NCBI GenBank assembly: GCA_035296325.1
Contig: DATHBD010000062.1
Span: forward strand, 230,580-294,579
Source: DATHBD01 sp035296325
Lineage (GTDB): Bacteria; Actinomycetota; Actinomycetes; Mycobacteriales; Micromonosporaceae
Length of the DNA: 64,000 nt
Reading direction: 5' to 3'
Shown here: positions 51,908 through 60,495 of the stretch, piece by piece
How positions within the stretch are numbered: position 1 is the stretch's first letter
Layout of the letters: each line of letters starts with the position of its first letter
Notes under the pieces: model-generated
What the model saw: only the letters and a program-made list of their open reading frames with translations
The model's database searches: none
Told to the model about the DNA's origin: nothing
Program-made: the position numbers and the translations under genes

Positions 51908-54445
51908 GTGCCACGACCTAAGCTGCCAGTGCGCCGGTCCCAGCAACTTGCGTGGTTGATCACGATCCCACTCGGGGTCGCCGCGATCGCGATGACCGTG
52001 CCGGTCGTGATGGCGGATCCCCAGCCGGTGCGTGGCCTGATCGCAATTCCGGTGTTCCTCACCCTGTTCGTCGTGGCGAACCTGATGGTGCTCCGGCTGG
52101 ACATCCGCCGGCACACCCTGACGGTGTCACTGGCGGACCTTCCGCTCCTGCTCAGCCTCTTCTACCTGCCGCCGTTGCTGGTGATCACGCTGCGGGTCAT
52201 CGCCGCGATCGCGGCGCCGGTGTTCCAGCGCACGGCACCGGCACGGGCCGCGTTCAACATCGCCAGCGTCGCCGTCGGCACGGCGGGCGCGAATGCGCTT
52301 GTCGCGGCGGTCGGCATCGGCGAGGTCAACGGGGTACGGGATGTCGGCTACCGCACGTGGCTGGTCCTCGGCGGGGCCGTCTACCTGAATTTCGTCATCA
52401 CGCTGGTGGCGGTCGTGGGCGTGGTCGCCCTGGTGCAGGGCCCGGGGCAGATCCGGCACCTGACGCGGGGGACCGTCTTCGCGGCGGTCGTCGTGACGAC
52501 CAACATCACCGTGGCGCTGGTGATGTTGCTGGCGCTCAGCGCGACCGCGTGGTCGGTGGTACTGCTGAGCGGTCTCGCGGTCGTCGTCGCGGCCGCCTAC
52601 CGGGCCTACGCGCAGTTCGTGCGCCAGCACAAGAGCCTCACCGAGATGTACGACCTGGCGCGCGCCGTCGGCTCGGTCGGTCAGGACGGCACCCTGCCTG
52701 ATGTGCTGCTGGGGCGGGTACGGACGCTCCTCGAGGCGGAGTGCGCGACGCTGTGGCTGCCGGCGCTGGGTCGCTATCCCGAGGTGCTCCTGTCCGCCCG
52801 GGCCGACTACTCCGGCCTGCTCGACACCACGCAGACGCCGGAGACGCTGCGGATGCTCGCGTTGCGATCCCGGGAGACCGTGGCGGCGAGTCGCAAGCTC
52901 GGCTCGGACGAGTTGCGGGCGGTGCTCCGGGCGCACGGTGCGAAGGATGCCATCGTCGTGCCGCTGCGCTCCGGCAATGCTGTGATCGGCACGCTCGAGG
53001 TCGTCGGCCGCCTCGGTGATCTGAATTCCTTCAGCACCGACGACGTACGCCTGCTTGAGACGGTCGCCGCCCACGCCAGCGCCGCGGTGGAGAACTCCCG
53101 CCTGGTCGACCGGCTGCGCTTCGACGCCTCCCACGACACGCTGACCGGGCTGGCCAACCGGCGCCGGCTGCTCGCCGCCCTCGACGAGGCGGTCAAGGCG
53201 CGGGCCTCCGGCGAGGTGGTCGCCGTCATGCTCTTCGACGTCGCGGACCTGCGCCGGGTGAACCAGTCCCTCGGTCATCCGGCCGGCGACAAGGTGCTCG
53301 TCGAGGTCGCCAACCGGCTGCGTGCGCTGGCCTCACCGGCCGCGCTCGTGGCGCGGGTCGGCGGCGACGAATTCGCCGTGGAGCTTCGCACGCCGAGCCT
53401 GGAGACCGCGATCGCGGCCGCCGAGGAGATCCGCGATGGCCTGCGGGGGCGGATGGACCTCGGCTCCCTGAAGATGGACGTCGACACGAGTGTCGGCGTC
53501 GCGGTACACCCCGATCATGGGGACGACCCCGAGACGCTGCTGCGGCGGGCCGAGACGGCAACGTTCGCCGCGAAGGGCCGCCGGGGGGTGCAGTCCTTCA
53601 ACGCCGGTCTGGAGGTGCTCTCCACCCGCCGGCTGGGCCTCGCCTCCGATCTGCAGAAGGCACTCGACGACGGTGAGATCACCGTGTACTTCCAGCCCAA
53701 GGTCGCCCTCTCCGACCGTCGCCTGGTCGGCGTGGAGTGCCTCGCCCGCTGGGATCACCCGGTGCACGGGTCGGTGACCCCGGAAGACTTCGTGGCGGTC
53801 GCGGAGCACATCGGCGAGTTGGGCCGGCTCACCGGGGCGGTGCTGCGGGAAGGGCTGGGTCGCGCCCGGGACTGGGCCCGCGCCGGTCGTACGCTTTCCA
53901 TCGCGGTCAACGTCGCCCCGCGGACGCTGCTCGACCCGGACTTCCCGGATGTCGTCGCCGGGCTGCTCACCGAGTACGACGTGGAACCGCAGCGGCTCAC
54001 GCTGGAGATCACCGAGAGAGCGCTGGCGGCTGATGCGGAGCGCCCGTTGCCCGGCATGTGGAGCCTGCACGAGCTCGGCGTGCGGATCTCGATCGACGAC
54101 TTCGGCACCGGCTACTCGTCGCTGGCCTACCTGGCCCGGCTGCCACTGGACGAAATCAAGATCGACCAGGCGTTTGTCCAGGGTATGGCGACCGACCTGC
54201 GGGACCGCACGGTGGTCGGCACCGCCGTGGACCTGTCCCGCCAGTTCGGCATCACGGTCGTGGCCGAGGGCGTCGAGAGCGAGCTGACGCTGGGCATGCT
54301 CGAGGAGTCCGGCTGTGACATCGGGCAGGGGTTCCTCTTCAGCCGACCGCTGCCGTACGAGCGCCTGGACGCGTGGTTGCTGGCGCAGGCCGGGCCCGAG
54401 CCCATGCCGGCGGGCGAGGTGCGCTGGCTGCGGGCAGTGCCGTGA
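51908..54445 (+). CDS. Membrane GAF-GGDEF-EAL bifunctional c-di-GMP protein
   Basis: GTG at 51908 with GGAGG 5 nt upstream; 845 residues. An N-terminal sensor of about six membrane helices is followed by a GAF-like domain (about 250-405). Then comes a GGDEF domain with intact GGDEF near 485 (RVGGDEFAVEL) and an EAL domain in which EAL is ECL (VGVECLARW). All other phosphodiesterase residues are present: NVAP, LEITE, DDFGTGYSS, KIDQ and VVAEGVES. It can in principle both make and hydrolyse c-di-GMP under control of the membrane and GAF parts. In actinomycetes c-di-GMP governs development through BldD. Confidence 0.9.
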   Translation: MPRPKLPVRRSQQLAWLITIPLGVAAIAMTVPVVMADPQPVRGLIAIPVFLTLFVVANLMVLRLDIRRHTLTVSLADLPLLLSLFYLPPLLVITLRVIAAIAAPVFQRTAPARAAFNIASVAVGTAGANALVAAVGIGEVNGVRDVGYRTWLVLGGAVYLNFVITLVAVVGVVALVQGPGQIRHLTRGTVFAAVVVTTNITVALVMLLALSATAWSVVLLSGLAVVVAAAYRAYAQFVRQHKSLTEMYDLARAVGSVGQDGTLPDVLLGRVRTLLEAECATLWLPALGRYPEVLLSARADYSGLLDTTQTPETLRMLALRSRETVAASRKLGSDELRAVLRAHGAKDAIVVPLRSGNAVIGTLEVVGRLGDLNSFSTDDVRLLETVAAHASAAVENSRLVDRLRFDASHDTLTGLANRRRLLAALDEAVKARASGEVVAVMLFDVADLRRVNQSLGHPAGDKVLVEVANRLRALASPAALVARVGGDEFAVELRTPSLETAIAAAEEIRDGLRGRMDLGSLKMDVDTSVGVAVHPDHGDDPETLLRRAETATFAAKGRRGVQSFNAGLEVLSTRRLGLASDLQKALDDGEITVYFQPKVALSDRRLVGVECLARWDHPVHGSVTPEDFVAVAEHIGELGRLTGAVLREGLGRARDWARAGRTLSIAVNVAPRTLLDPDFPDVVAGLLTEYDVEPQRLTLEITERALAADAERPLPGMWSLHELGVRISIDDFGTGYSSLAYLARLPLDEIKIDQAFVQGMATDLRDRTVVGTAVDLSRQFGITVVAEGVESELTLGMLEESGCDIGQGFLFSRPLPYERLDAWLLAQAGPEPMPAGEVRWLRAVP

Positions 54446-54547
54446 CCGGTCGCCGAGCGGGCATCAGCGACCTTGTGGCATAGCGATTTCCCCGCCGCGA
54501 CTGCGCCGTGTAGTCTTACTGAGCGCTCGCGCGTAGGTCGCGCAGAG

Positions 54548-54620
54548 GCCCCCTTAGCTCAGTCGGCAGAGCGTCTCCATGGTAAGGAGAAGGTCTACGG
54601 TTCGATTCCGTAAGGGGGCT
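54548..54620 (+). tRNA. tRNA-Thr (GGT)
   Basis: Acceptor GCCCCCT pairs with AGGGGGC (54613-54619), discriminator T. The anticodon stem TCTCC/GGAGA closes loop ATGGTAA with anticodon GGT. TTCGATTC T-loop. CCA at 54621-54623 is encoded. Confidence 0.95.
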
Positions 54621-54633
54621 CCAGACCAGCCGG

Positions 54634-54706
54634 GGCGGTGTAGCTCAGATGGCAGAGCAAGCGGCTCATAATCGCTGTGTCGCCGGTTCAAGTCCGGCCA
54701 CCGCTA
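54634..54706 (+). tRNA. tRNA-Met (CAT), elongator type
   Basis: Acceptor GGCGGTG pairs with CACCGCT (first pair G-U), discriminator A. Loop CTCATAA carries anticodon CAT at 54667-54669. A paired first position and an ordinary anticodon stem argue against initiator tRNA. 13 bp after tRNA-Thr. Confidence 0.93.
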
Positions 54707-54813
54707 CGTAATGTGGCCGGCGCCCCTCGGCGCCGACTTTTGTCTGCGTGCGAGCGCAAGCTAGGCTTTACCGTCCGACAAGGCACTGACTCAGATTAGG
54801 AAGGCGCTCCGCC

Positions 54814-54981
54814 GTGGCCAAGGCGACCGATGTCCGTCCCAAGATCACTCTGGCGTGCGTGGAGTGCAAGTCCCGGAACTACATCACCAAGAAGAACCGT
54901 CGCAACAACCCGGACCGCATTGAGCTGAAGAAGTTCTGCCCCCGCGACGGCAAGCACACCGCACACCGCGAGACCCGCTGA
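54814..54981 (+). CDS. rpmG: 50S ribosomal protein L33
   Basis: GTG at 54814; 55 residues (MAKATDVRPKITLACVECKSR onward, ending HRETR), too short to stand out among overlapping frames but a clear L33. The first zinc pair CVEC is present, while the second is reduced to CPRDGKH, with Asp where many L33 proteins have Cys. It follows the two tRNA genes in the usual actinobacterial order. A short GC hairpin (55000-55016) lies downstream. Confidence 0.95.
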   Translation: MAKATDVRPKITLACVECKSRNYITKKNRRNNPDRIELKKFCPRDGKHTAHRETR

Positions 54982-55052
54982 CGCACCCCGCGCCCCGACC
55001 TGCCGGCACCCGGCAGCCGGGGCACTGTGCGTACCTACGGTAGGTTTCCGGC

Positions 55053-55496
55053 ATGCCGTTGGACGCCTCTTTCGTGGGCCGCACGTACCCGCCGACCCCG
55101 CCCTACCGGGTCGGTCGGGAGAAGATCCGGGAGTTCGCCGACGCGATCGGCGCCGACCATCCCGCCTACCGCGATCCGGCTGCCGCCGGCGCGCTCGGGC
55201 ATCCGGATGTGATCGCTCCACCGACCTTTCCCGTCGCGCTGACCATGGCGGCCGGCACCCAGCTCATCGAGGACCCGGCGCTGGGCATCGACTACAGCCG
55301 GGTGGTGCACGCTGAGCAGCGTTTCGCCTACGCCCGGCCGGTGCGCGCCGGTGACAGCCTGAGCTGCGTCTGCGCGGTCGAGTCCATCACCAGCCGGGGC
55401 GGCCACGATTTTCTGACCACCCGGACCGAGGTCACCGCCGACGGCGAGCCGGTGGTCACGGTGTGGTCCCGGCTCGTCGTACGCGGGGAGGGCTGA
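55053..55496 (+). CDS. hadA: FAS-II 3-hydroxyacyl-ACP dehydratase subunit HadA-like
   Basis: A 147-residue hot-dog-fold protein of the MaoC N-terminal (FAS1_DH_region) type: FVGRTYPPTPPYRVGREKIREFADAIG, PPTFPVAL and HAEQRFAYARPVRAGD. It lacks the catalytic hydratase motif and pairs with HadB. Its position between rpmG and HadB upstream of secE-nusG is the known actinobacterial arrangement. TGATG overlap with the next gene. Confidence 0.88.
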   Translation: MPLDASFVGRTYPPTPPYRVGREKIREFADAIGADHPAYRDPAAAGALGHPDVIAPPTFPVALTMAAGTQLIEDPALGIDYSRVVHAEQRFAYARPVRAGDSLSCVCAVESITSRGGHDFLTTRTEVTADGEPVVTVWSRLVVRGEG

Positions 55497-55936
55497 TGGA
55501 GATCGGTGCCCGGTTGCCGGATCGGACGTTCCGGGTGACCCGGGCCGACCTCGTGCGCTACGCCGGCGCGTCCGGTGACTTCAACCCGATCCACTGGAGC
55601 GACCGGGTCGCCGCCAAGGTCGGTCTGCCCGGCGTCATCGCGCACGGGATGTTCACGATGGCCCTGGCCGGTCGCGCCGTCGTCGAGTGGGCCGGTGACC
55701 CCGGCGCACTTGTCGACTACGGCGTGCGCTTCGCCAACCCGATCGTGGTTCCGGACGACGACGAGGGCACCGAGGTCGTGGTGAGTGGCGTGGTCAAGGC
55801 GGTGACCGAGGAGGGTCTCCTCCGCATCGACATCACCGCGACCTGCCAGGGCGAGAAGGTGCTCGGGCAGGCCCGGGCCCTGGTCCGGCCGGGTCCGGCG
55901 CCCACGGACGGGGCCGGTTGGGAAAACCGGACGTGA
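55496..55936 (+). CDS. hadB: MaoC-family (R)-3-hydroxyacyl-ACP dehydratase HadB-like
   Basis: ATG at 55496 overlaps the hadA stop by one base; 146 residues. The hydratase 2 motif is complete: YAGASGDFNPIHWSDRVAAKVGLPGVIAHG with catalytic Asp and His. The heterodimer with HadA dehydrates 3-hydroxyacyl chains in FAS-II in mycobacteria. In this genus it may act in general fatty-acid elongation. Confidence 0.9.
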   Translation: MEIGARLPDRTFRVTRADLVRYAGASGDFNPIHWSDRVAAKVGLPGVIAHGMFTMALAGRAVVEWAGDPGALVDYGVRFANPIVVPDDDEGTEVVVSGVVKAVTEEGLLRIDITATCQGEKVLGQARALVRPGPAPTDGAGWENRT

Positions 55937-56015
55937 AGCCGTACACTGGTCGCCCGTGGGGTGAATGGGCCCTCGCTCCGGCGCGCCCGGTGGCGGGTGT
56001 TCAGATATTCCGCGA

Positions 56016-56088
56016 AGGGGTGTGGCGCAATTGGTAGCGCAGCGGTCTCCAAAACCGCAGGTTGCAGGTTCGAGTCCTGTCGCCCCTG
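56016..56088 (+). tRNA. tRNA-Trp (CCA)
   Basis: Acceptor AGGGGTG pairs with CGCCCCT (56081-56087), discriminator G. Anticodon loop CTCCAAA has CCA at 56049-56051. Located just before secE, as in other actinobacteria. Confidence 0.95.
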
Positions 56089-56255
56089 CGCCGACGGTCC
56101 GAGCGGGCACGCGACATTGGGTCGCGACCACAGGCCGGCAGTACCGAAGGGCCTGCACCACGGGCCTGCGATGATGAGCCGGGAGCTGCGGCCGGCTCGG
56201 GCGGAGGTCCGGGCCCGCGATCGGGACACTGGGGATACCACGGAAGAGGGCTGAA

Positions 56256-56753
56256 GTGGCTGAAGGCAGGCAGCGCGATGGTGATGCTGAGAAGGCACGC
56301 CGCGACAGTGCGCGCGACGACGATGCCCTGGAGCTGGAGCGCGCCGGCGACGCCGACGACCTCGGCGACGAGCTGACCGACGACGACCTCGACGCCGATG
56401 TCCACGACCCGGACGACGAGCTCGACGACAACGACGACGAGCGCTCCACCGGCGGCCGCACCGGCAGTACGGCGATCAAGGAACGGGCCAGGTCGACGGC
56501 TCCAGCCGGGCGTAAGGCGACGAAGGGTAAGTCGGTCGGCCGGGCGAACATTTTCGCCCGCCTCATCAACTTCTTCCGCGAGGTCGTCGCCGAGCTGCGT
56601 AAGGTCATCTGGCCGACCCGCAAGGAGCTGCTGACCTACACCTCGGTCGTGGTGGTCTTCGTGATCATCATGCTCGCCGTGGTTGGGCTGCTCGACTACG
56701 GCTTCGCCAAGGCTGTGCTGTGGGTTTTCGGTAGCAAGAACCCGACCAGCTAG
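56256..56753 (+). CDS. secE: Preprotein translocase subunit SecE
   Basis: GTG at 56256 with GAAGAGGG upstream. The 165 residues include an unusually long Asp/Glu-rich N-terminal extension of about 90 residues before the conserved amphipathic helix NFFREVVAELRKVIWPTRKEL and a single membrane segment (VVVVFVIIMLAVVGLL). It stabilises SecY in the translocon. Actinobacterial SecE proteins often carry such acidic tails. Directly upstream of nusG. Confidence 0.95.
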   Translation: MAEGRQRDGDAEKARRDSARDDDALELERAGDADDLGDELTDDDLDADVHDPDDELDDNDDERSTGGRTGSTAIKERARSTAPAGRKATKGKSVGRANIFARLINFFREVVAELRKVIWPTRKELLTYTSVVVVFVIIMLAVVGLLDYGFAKAVLWVFGSKNPTS

Positions 56754-56783
56754 TACGGCAAGCAGACAACGGAAGTGAGCAGC

Positions 56784-57581
56784 GTGTCCGAGTACGACGA
56801 GAACGCCCAGTCCGACGAGCACGCGTCCGCCGTCATCACCGCACCGGTGCCGGCGGCGCCGCAGCCCGAGTCGGCAGCGATCGAGGAGACTCCGGTGGAG
56901 GACGCCGAAGCGACCGCGGCCCAGCCGACGGGCTCTGCGCCCGCCCAGAACGAGCCCGCCCAGAACGAGCCCGCGGAGAACGAGCCGGCCCCTGACCCGG
57001 TCGCCGAGCTGCGGGCCGCCCTGCGGTTCGCCCCCGGCGACTGGTACGTGGTGCACTCCTACGCCGGCTACGAGAACAAGGTCAAGACCAACCTCGAGAC
57101 CCGCATCACCAGCCTGGACATGGAGGAGTACATCTACCAGGTCGAGGTCCCGACCCGCGATGAGGTCGAGATCAAGAATGGCAAGCGGATGCAGGTCCAG
57201 AACAAGGTCTTCCCCGGCTACATCCTGGTCCGCATGGAGCTCACGCCGGAGTCCTACTCCTGCGTGCGCAACACCCCGGGGGTGACCGGCTTCGTCGGGG
57301 CGACCGACCGGGTGGACCGCCCCGCGCCGCTCTCGCTCGACGAGGTGCTCAAGTGGCTCGCGCCGGCCGTCCAGCCGGAGAAGAAGGGCGCCAAGCAGGA
57401 GGTCCGCGTGCTCGACTTCGAGGTCGGCGACTCCGTGACGGTGACCGACGGGGCATTCGCCTCGCTCCAGGCCACGATCAGCGAGATCAACCCGGATCAG
57501 CAGAAGCTCAAGGTGCTGGTGTCCATCTTCGGTCGGGAGACGCCGGTCGAGCTGAACTTCAACCAGGTCGCCAAGATCTAA
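56784..57581 (+). CDS. nusG: Transcription termination/antitermination protein NusG
   Basis: Start taken as the GTG at 56784, 8 nt after GGAAG; a GTG at 56775 overlaps that ribosome site. The 265 residues have an acidic, repeat-containing N-terminal extension (three NEPA-type units), then the NGN domain (WYVVHSYAGYENKVKTNLE, PGYILVRMEL, TPGVTGFVG) and the KOW domain (FEVGDSVTVTDGAFASLQATI). It binds RNA polymerase and couples elongation to termination and translation. Confidence 0.95.
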   Translation: MSEYDENAQSDEHASAVITAPVPAAPQPESAAIEETPVEDAEATAAQPTGSAPAQNEPAQNEPAENEPAPDPVAELRAALRFAPGDWYVVHSYAGYENKVKTNLETRITSLDMEEYIYQVEVPTRDEVEIKNGKRMQVQNKVFPGYILVRMELTPESYSCVRNTPGVTGFVGATDRVDRPAPLSLDEVLKWLAPAVQPEKKGAKQEVRVLDFEVGDSVTVTDGAFASLQATISEINPDQQKLKVLVSIFGRETPVELNFNQVAKI

Positions 57582-57730
57582 ACACCTCGTTGGATCGCCG
57601 TCCGGCGAGTGCGCTACCATAAAGTCTTCGGCTCTATCGGGCCGGCGTGTTGTCGTGCCCTGTGCACGTCGCTCGCGCGCCCCGCCGCTCCGGCAGCCGG
57701 TCATCCACAGCCCAGGAAGACGACACAGTC

Positions 57731-58162
57731 ATGCCTCCGAAGAAGAAACTCGTCAAGACGTTCACGCTGCAGCTGCCCGGCGGAAAGGCCACCCCGGCAC
57801 CCCCGGTCGGCCCCGCCCTCGGTCAGCACGGCGTCAACATCATGGAGTTCGTCAAGCAGTACAACGCCGCGACCGAGTCGCAGCGGGGCGACATCATCCC
57901 TGCCCAGATCAGCGTGTTCGAGGACCGTTCCTTCTCCTTCATCCTGAAGACCCCGCCCGCCGCGCAGCTGCTGATCAAGGCCGCCGGTGTGCCCAAGGGC
58001 TCGGGTGTTCCGCAGAAGGACAAGGTCGGCTCGATCAGCAAGGAGCAGCTCCGCGAGATCGCGGAGAAGAAGATGAGCGACCTCAACGCAAACGACGTCG
58101 AGCAGGCCGAGAAGACCATCGCCGGCACCGCCCGGTCGATGGGCATCACCATCAGGGACTGA
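57731..58162 (+). CDS. rplK: 50S ribosomal protein L11
   Basis: ATG at 57731 (MPPKKKLVKTFTLQL); 143 residues. It shows the N-terminal PAPPVGPALGQHGVNIMEF segment of the GTPase-associated centre (thiostrepton region) and the C-terminal rRNA-binding TIAGTARSMGI. First gene of the rplK-rplA pair. Confidence 0.97.
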   Translation: MPPKKKLVKTFTLQLPGGKATPAPPVGPALGQHGVNIMEFVKQYNAATESQRGDIIPAQISVFEDRSFSFILKTPPAAQLLIKAAGVPKGSGVPQKDKVGSISKEQLREIAEKKMSDLNANDVEQAEKTIAGTARSMGITIRD

Positions 58163-58225
58163 CGTAGACCGCGTCGTCCGTGGGAGGGCACACACCGTGC
58201 CCGCGACACCACAGGAGTTTCCGCA

Positions 58226-58942
58226 ATGCAGCACAGTAAGAACTACCGTCAGGCCGCCGAGCTGATCGACCGCGATGCGTTGTACAGCCCGCTCGATGCG
58301 GTCAAGCTCGCGAAGCAGACCACCAAGGTGAAGTTCGATCCGACCGTCGAGGTCGCCATGCGGCTGGGTGTCGACCCGCGCAAGGCCGACCAGATGGTGC
58401 GGGGGACGGTCAACCTCCCGCACGGCACCGGCAAGACCGCCCGCGTCATCGTCTTCGCCAGCGGTCAGAAGGCCGCCGACGCCGAGGCGGCCGGTGCGGA
58501 CGCCGTCGGGACCGACGAGTTGGTCGCCCGGATCCAGGGCGGCTGGCTGGACTTCGACGCGGCGATCGCCACGCCCGACCAGATGGCCAAGATCGGCCGG
58601 ATCGCGCGGATCCTGGGCCCGCGCGGCCTGATGCCGAACCCGAAGACCGGCACGGTCACCATGGACGTCACCAAAGCGGTGTCGGACATCAAGGGCGGCA
58701 AGATCGCCTTCCGGGTGGACAAGCACTCCAACCTGCACATGATCATCGGCAAGGCCAGCTTCACCGAGGCGCAGCTGGTGGAGAACTACGCCGCCGTGCT
58801 CGACGAGGTCCTGCGGGCCAAGCCGTCGGCCGCCAAGGGCAAGTACCTGCGGAAGGTCTTCGTGGCCACCACGATGGGGCCCGGCATTCCGGTCGACCCC
58901 AACCGCACCCGCAACCTGATGGAGATCGAGGGCGGCGAGTAG
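58226..58942 (+). CDS. rplA: 50S ribosomal protein L1
   Basis: The 238-residue protein has L1 signatures: FDPTVEVAMRLGVDPRKADQMVRGTV, GPRGLMPNPKTGTVT and GKASF. L1 binds the stalk of 23S rRNA and in many bacteria represses its own mRNA. It ends just before a perfect palindromic terminator. Confidence 0.97.
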   Translation: MQHSKNYRQAAELIDRDALYSPLDAVKLAKQTTKVKFDPTVEVAMRLGVDPRKADQMVRGTVNLPHGTGKTARVIVFASGQKAADAEAAGADAVGTDELVARIQGGWLDFDAAIATPDQMAKIGRIARILGPRGLMPNPKTGTVTMDVTKAVSDIKGGKIAFRVDKHSNLHMIIGKASFTEAQLVENYAAVLDEVLRAKPSAAKGKYLRKVFVATTMGPGIPVDPNRTRNLMEIEGGE

Positions 58943-58960
58943 CCACCCCCCCCGGCGCCT

Positions 58961-58996
58961 GAACGCCCCGTGACCGACGTCGGTCACGGGGCGTTC
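58961..58996 (+). terminator. Terminator after rplA
   Basis: A perfect 36-bp palindrome (18 bases each side, GAACGCCCCGTGACCGAC and its complement, centre 58978/58979) follows the rplA stop by 18 nt. Confidence 0.85.
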
Positions 58997-59043
58997 GTGC
59001 ACCGCGGGTACCAGGCGACGGACGCTTCTGGCAGGCTGTCGCG

Positions 59044-59790
59044 GTGCGATTCGACGACGTGTGGCTGCGGTACGGCAAGCGGGAGCCGTGGGTCCTGGAG
59101 GCGGTCGACCTGACCATCGCGCCCGGCGAGGTGGCGATCGTGGTGGGGCACAACGGCGTGGGCAAGTCCACCCTGCTGCAGCTCGCCGTGGGGGTCCTGG
59201 CACCCAGCCGGGGCGCGGTCCGTGATCGGCCTTCGGTCGTGGGCTGGGTGCCCGAGCGGTTCCCCGCCGAGCAGCCGTTCACCGCGCGGCGGTACCTGCG
59301 GTACATGGGGGCCGCGCGTGGGCTCTCCACCGCGCGGGTCAGCGCCACGATCGACCGCTGGGCGGAGCGGCTCCTGCTCACGCCGTACCTCGACGCCCGC
59401 CTCACCACCCTGTCCAAGGGCACCGCCCAGAAGGTCGGGCTGATCCAGGCCTTGCTGGCGCCGCCCAGCCTGCTGGTTCTGGACGAACCGTGGGAAGGGC
59501 TCGACGCGCACACCCGCTCGCAGGTGCCAGCGATGGTGGCGGAGGTCGTTGCGCGGGGCGGCTCGGTGCTGGTCAGCGACCACCGTGGGGAAACCGCACG
59601 GCTGCCGGGCGCGACCCGATGGCTCGTCGAGGACGGCACCGTCTCGGCCGGACCGTCCGAGGCCTCGGCGCCGGCGGGGGAGTGGGTGGTCGAGGTGGCG
59701 GTGGCGGCCGCGAGTCCGGCGGCCGCAGCCGATCGGCTGCGCGCCGACGGGCACCGGGTGCTGGCGGTACGCCCGGAGCAGGCGTCATGA
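59044..59790 (+). CDS. ABC transporter ATP-binding protein
   Basis: GTG at 59044; 248 residues. Walker A GHNGVGKST, signature LSKGTAQKVGLIQAL, Walker B LLVLDEPWEGLD and H-loop SDHR are all present. It overlaps the next gene by ATGA and powers that membrane protein. The cargo cannot be predicted; the pattern is that of simple two-gene exporters. Confidence 0.9.
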   Translation: MRFDDVWLRYGKREPWVLEAVDLTIAPGEVAIVVGHNGVGKSTLLQLAVGVLAPSRGAVRDRPSVVGWVPERFPAEQPFTARRYLRYMGAARGLSTARVSATIDRWAERLLLTPYLDARLTTLSKGTAQKVGLIQALLAPPSLLVLDEPWEGLDAHTRSQVPAMVAEVVARGGSVLVSDHRGETARLPGATRWLVEDGTVSAGPSEASAPAGEWVVEVAVAAASPAAAADRLRADGHRVLAVRPEQAS

Positions 59791-60479
59791 CGGCGCTGGT
59801 CCGCATGCGGCTCGCCGGGTTCACCGTCACCGGGCGGGCGGTCGCACCATTGCTCACCGCGCTGGTCGTGCTCGCCACCATCTACGGCGGCGGCGCCCAA
59901 CAGGCCGGCGAGGCGTACGGGTTCTCCGCGCTGGTGCTCTTTCCGGTCCTGGCCTGGCAGACCAAGCTGCTCCTCGACGCTGAGCCGGACACCCAGCGTC
60001 GACTCGCCCAGGTCGCCGTGGGCCGGCTGGGCCGTGAGCTCGCCGCCGGCCTGCTCGCCGCGGCCGCCGCGGCAGTGCCCGTGGTGGCGGTGGCGATGGT
60101 GCTGCCCTGGCTGGTGGGCGGCGTACAGGGTCCGCAGCGCGCCGGCGACCTGACGCTCGGCGCCGGCATCGCGCTGGGCGTCTGGGCGCACCTGCTCGCC
60201 GTACCGCCGGCCGTGGCGCTCGGCGCGCTGGCCAGCCGGGCGGTGACCCGTGACGTCGGACGAGGGGTCGCCGTGCTGGCCGGCGGTGCCGTGCTCGTGT
60301 TCGTGCTCGGGCTGCGGGCGTCTCCGGCCCCGTGGCTCGCTCCACCGCTGATGGCCCTGGCCCGTCGCGCCACGTCAGGCGTCACCACCGGCGACATCGC
60401 GCTGCTCACCGGCTGGGCCCTGCTGTGGGCCGCGGCCGCCATCGCGGGCTACGTCGCCCTGCGCCGTCGACCGCGCTGA
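59787..60479 (+). CDS. ABC transporter membrane (permease) protein
   Basis: Start at the ATG at 59787 within the ATGA overlap; 230 residues with about six membrane helices and no soluble domain. The weak conservation is typical of ABC-2-like permeases; it is identified mainly through the coupled ATPase. It converges with the mannosyltransferase gene (16 bp between stops). Confidence 0.8.
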   Translation: MTALVRMRLAGFTVTGRAVAPLLTALVVLATIYGGGAQQAGEAYGFSALVLFPVLAWQTKLLLDAEPDTQRRLAQVAVGRLGRELAAGLLAAAAAAVPVVAVAMVLPWLVGGVQGPQRAGDLTLGAGIALGVWAHLLAVPPAVALGALASRAVTRDVGRGVAVLAGGAVLVFVLGLRASPAPWLAPPLMALARRATSGVTTGDIALLTGWALLWAAAAIAGYVALRRRPR

Positions 60480-60495
60480 CAGCTCATCCGAGATC

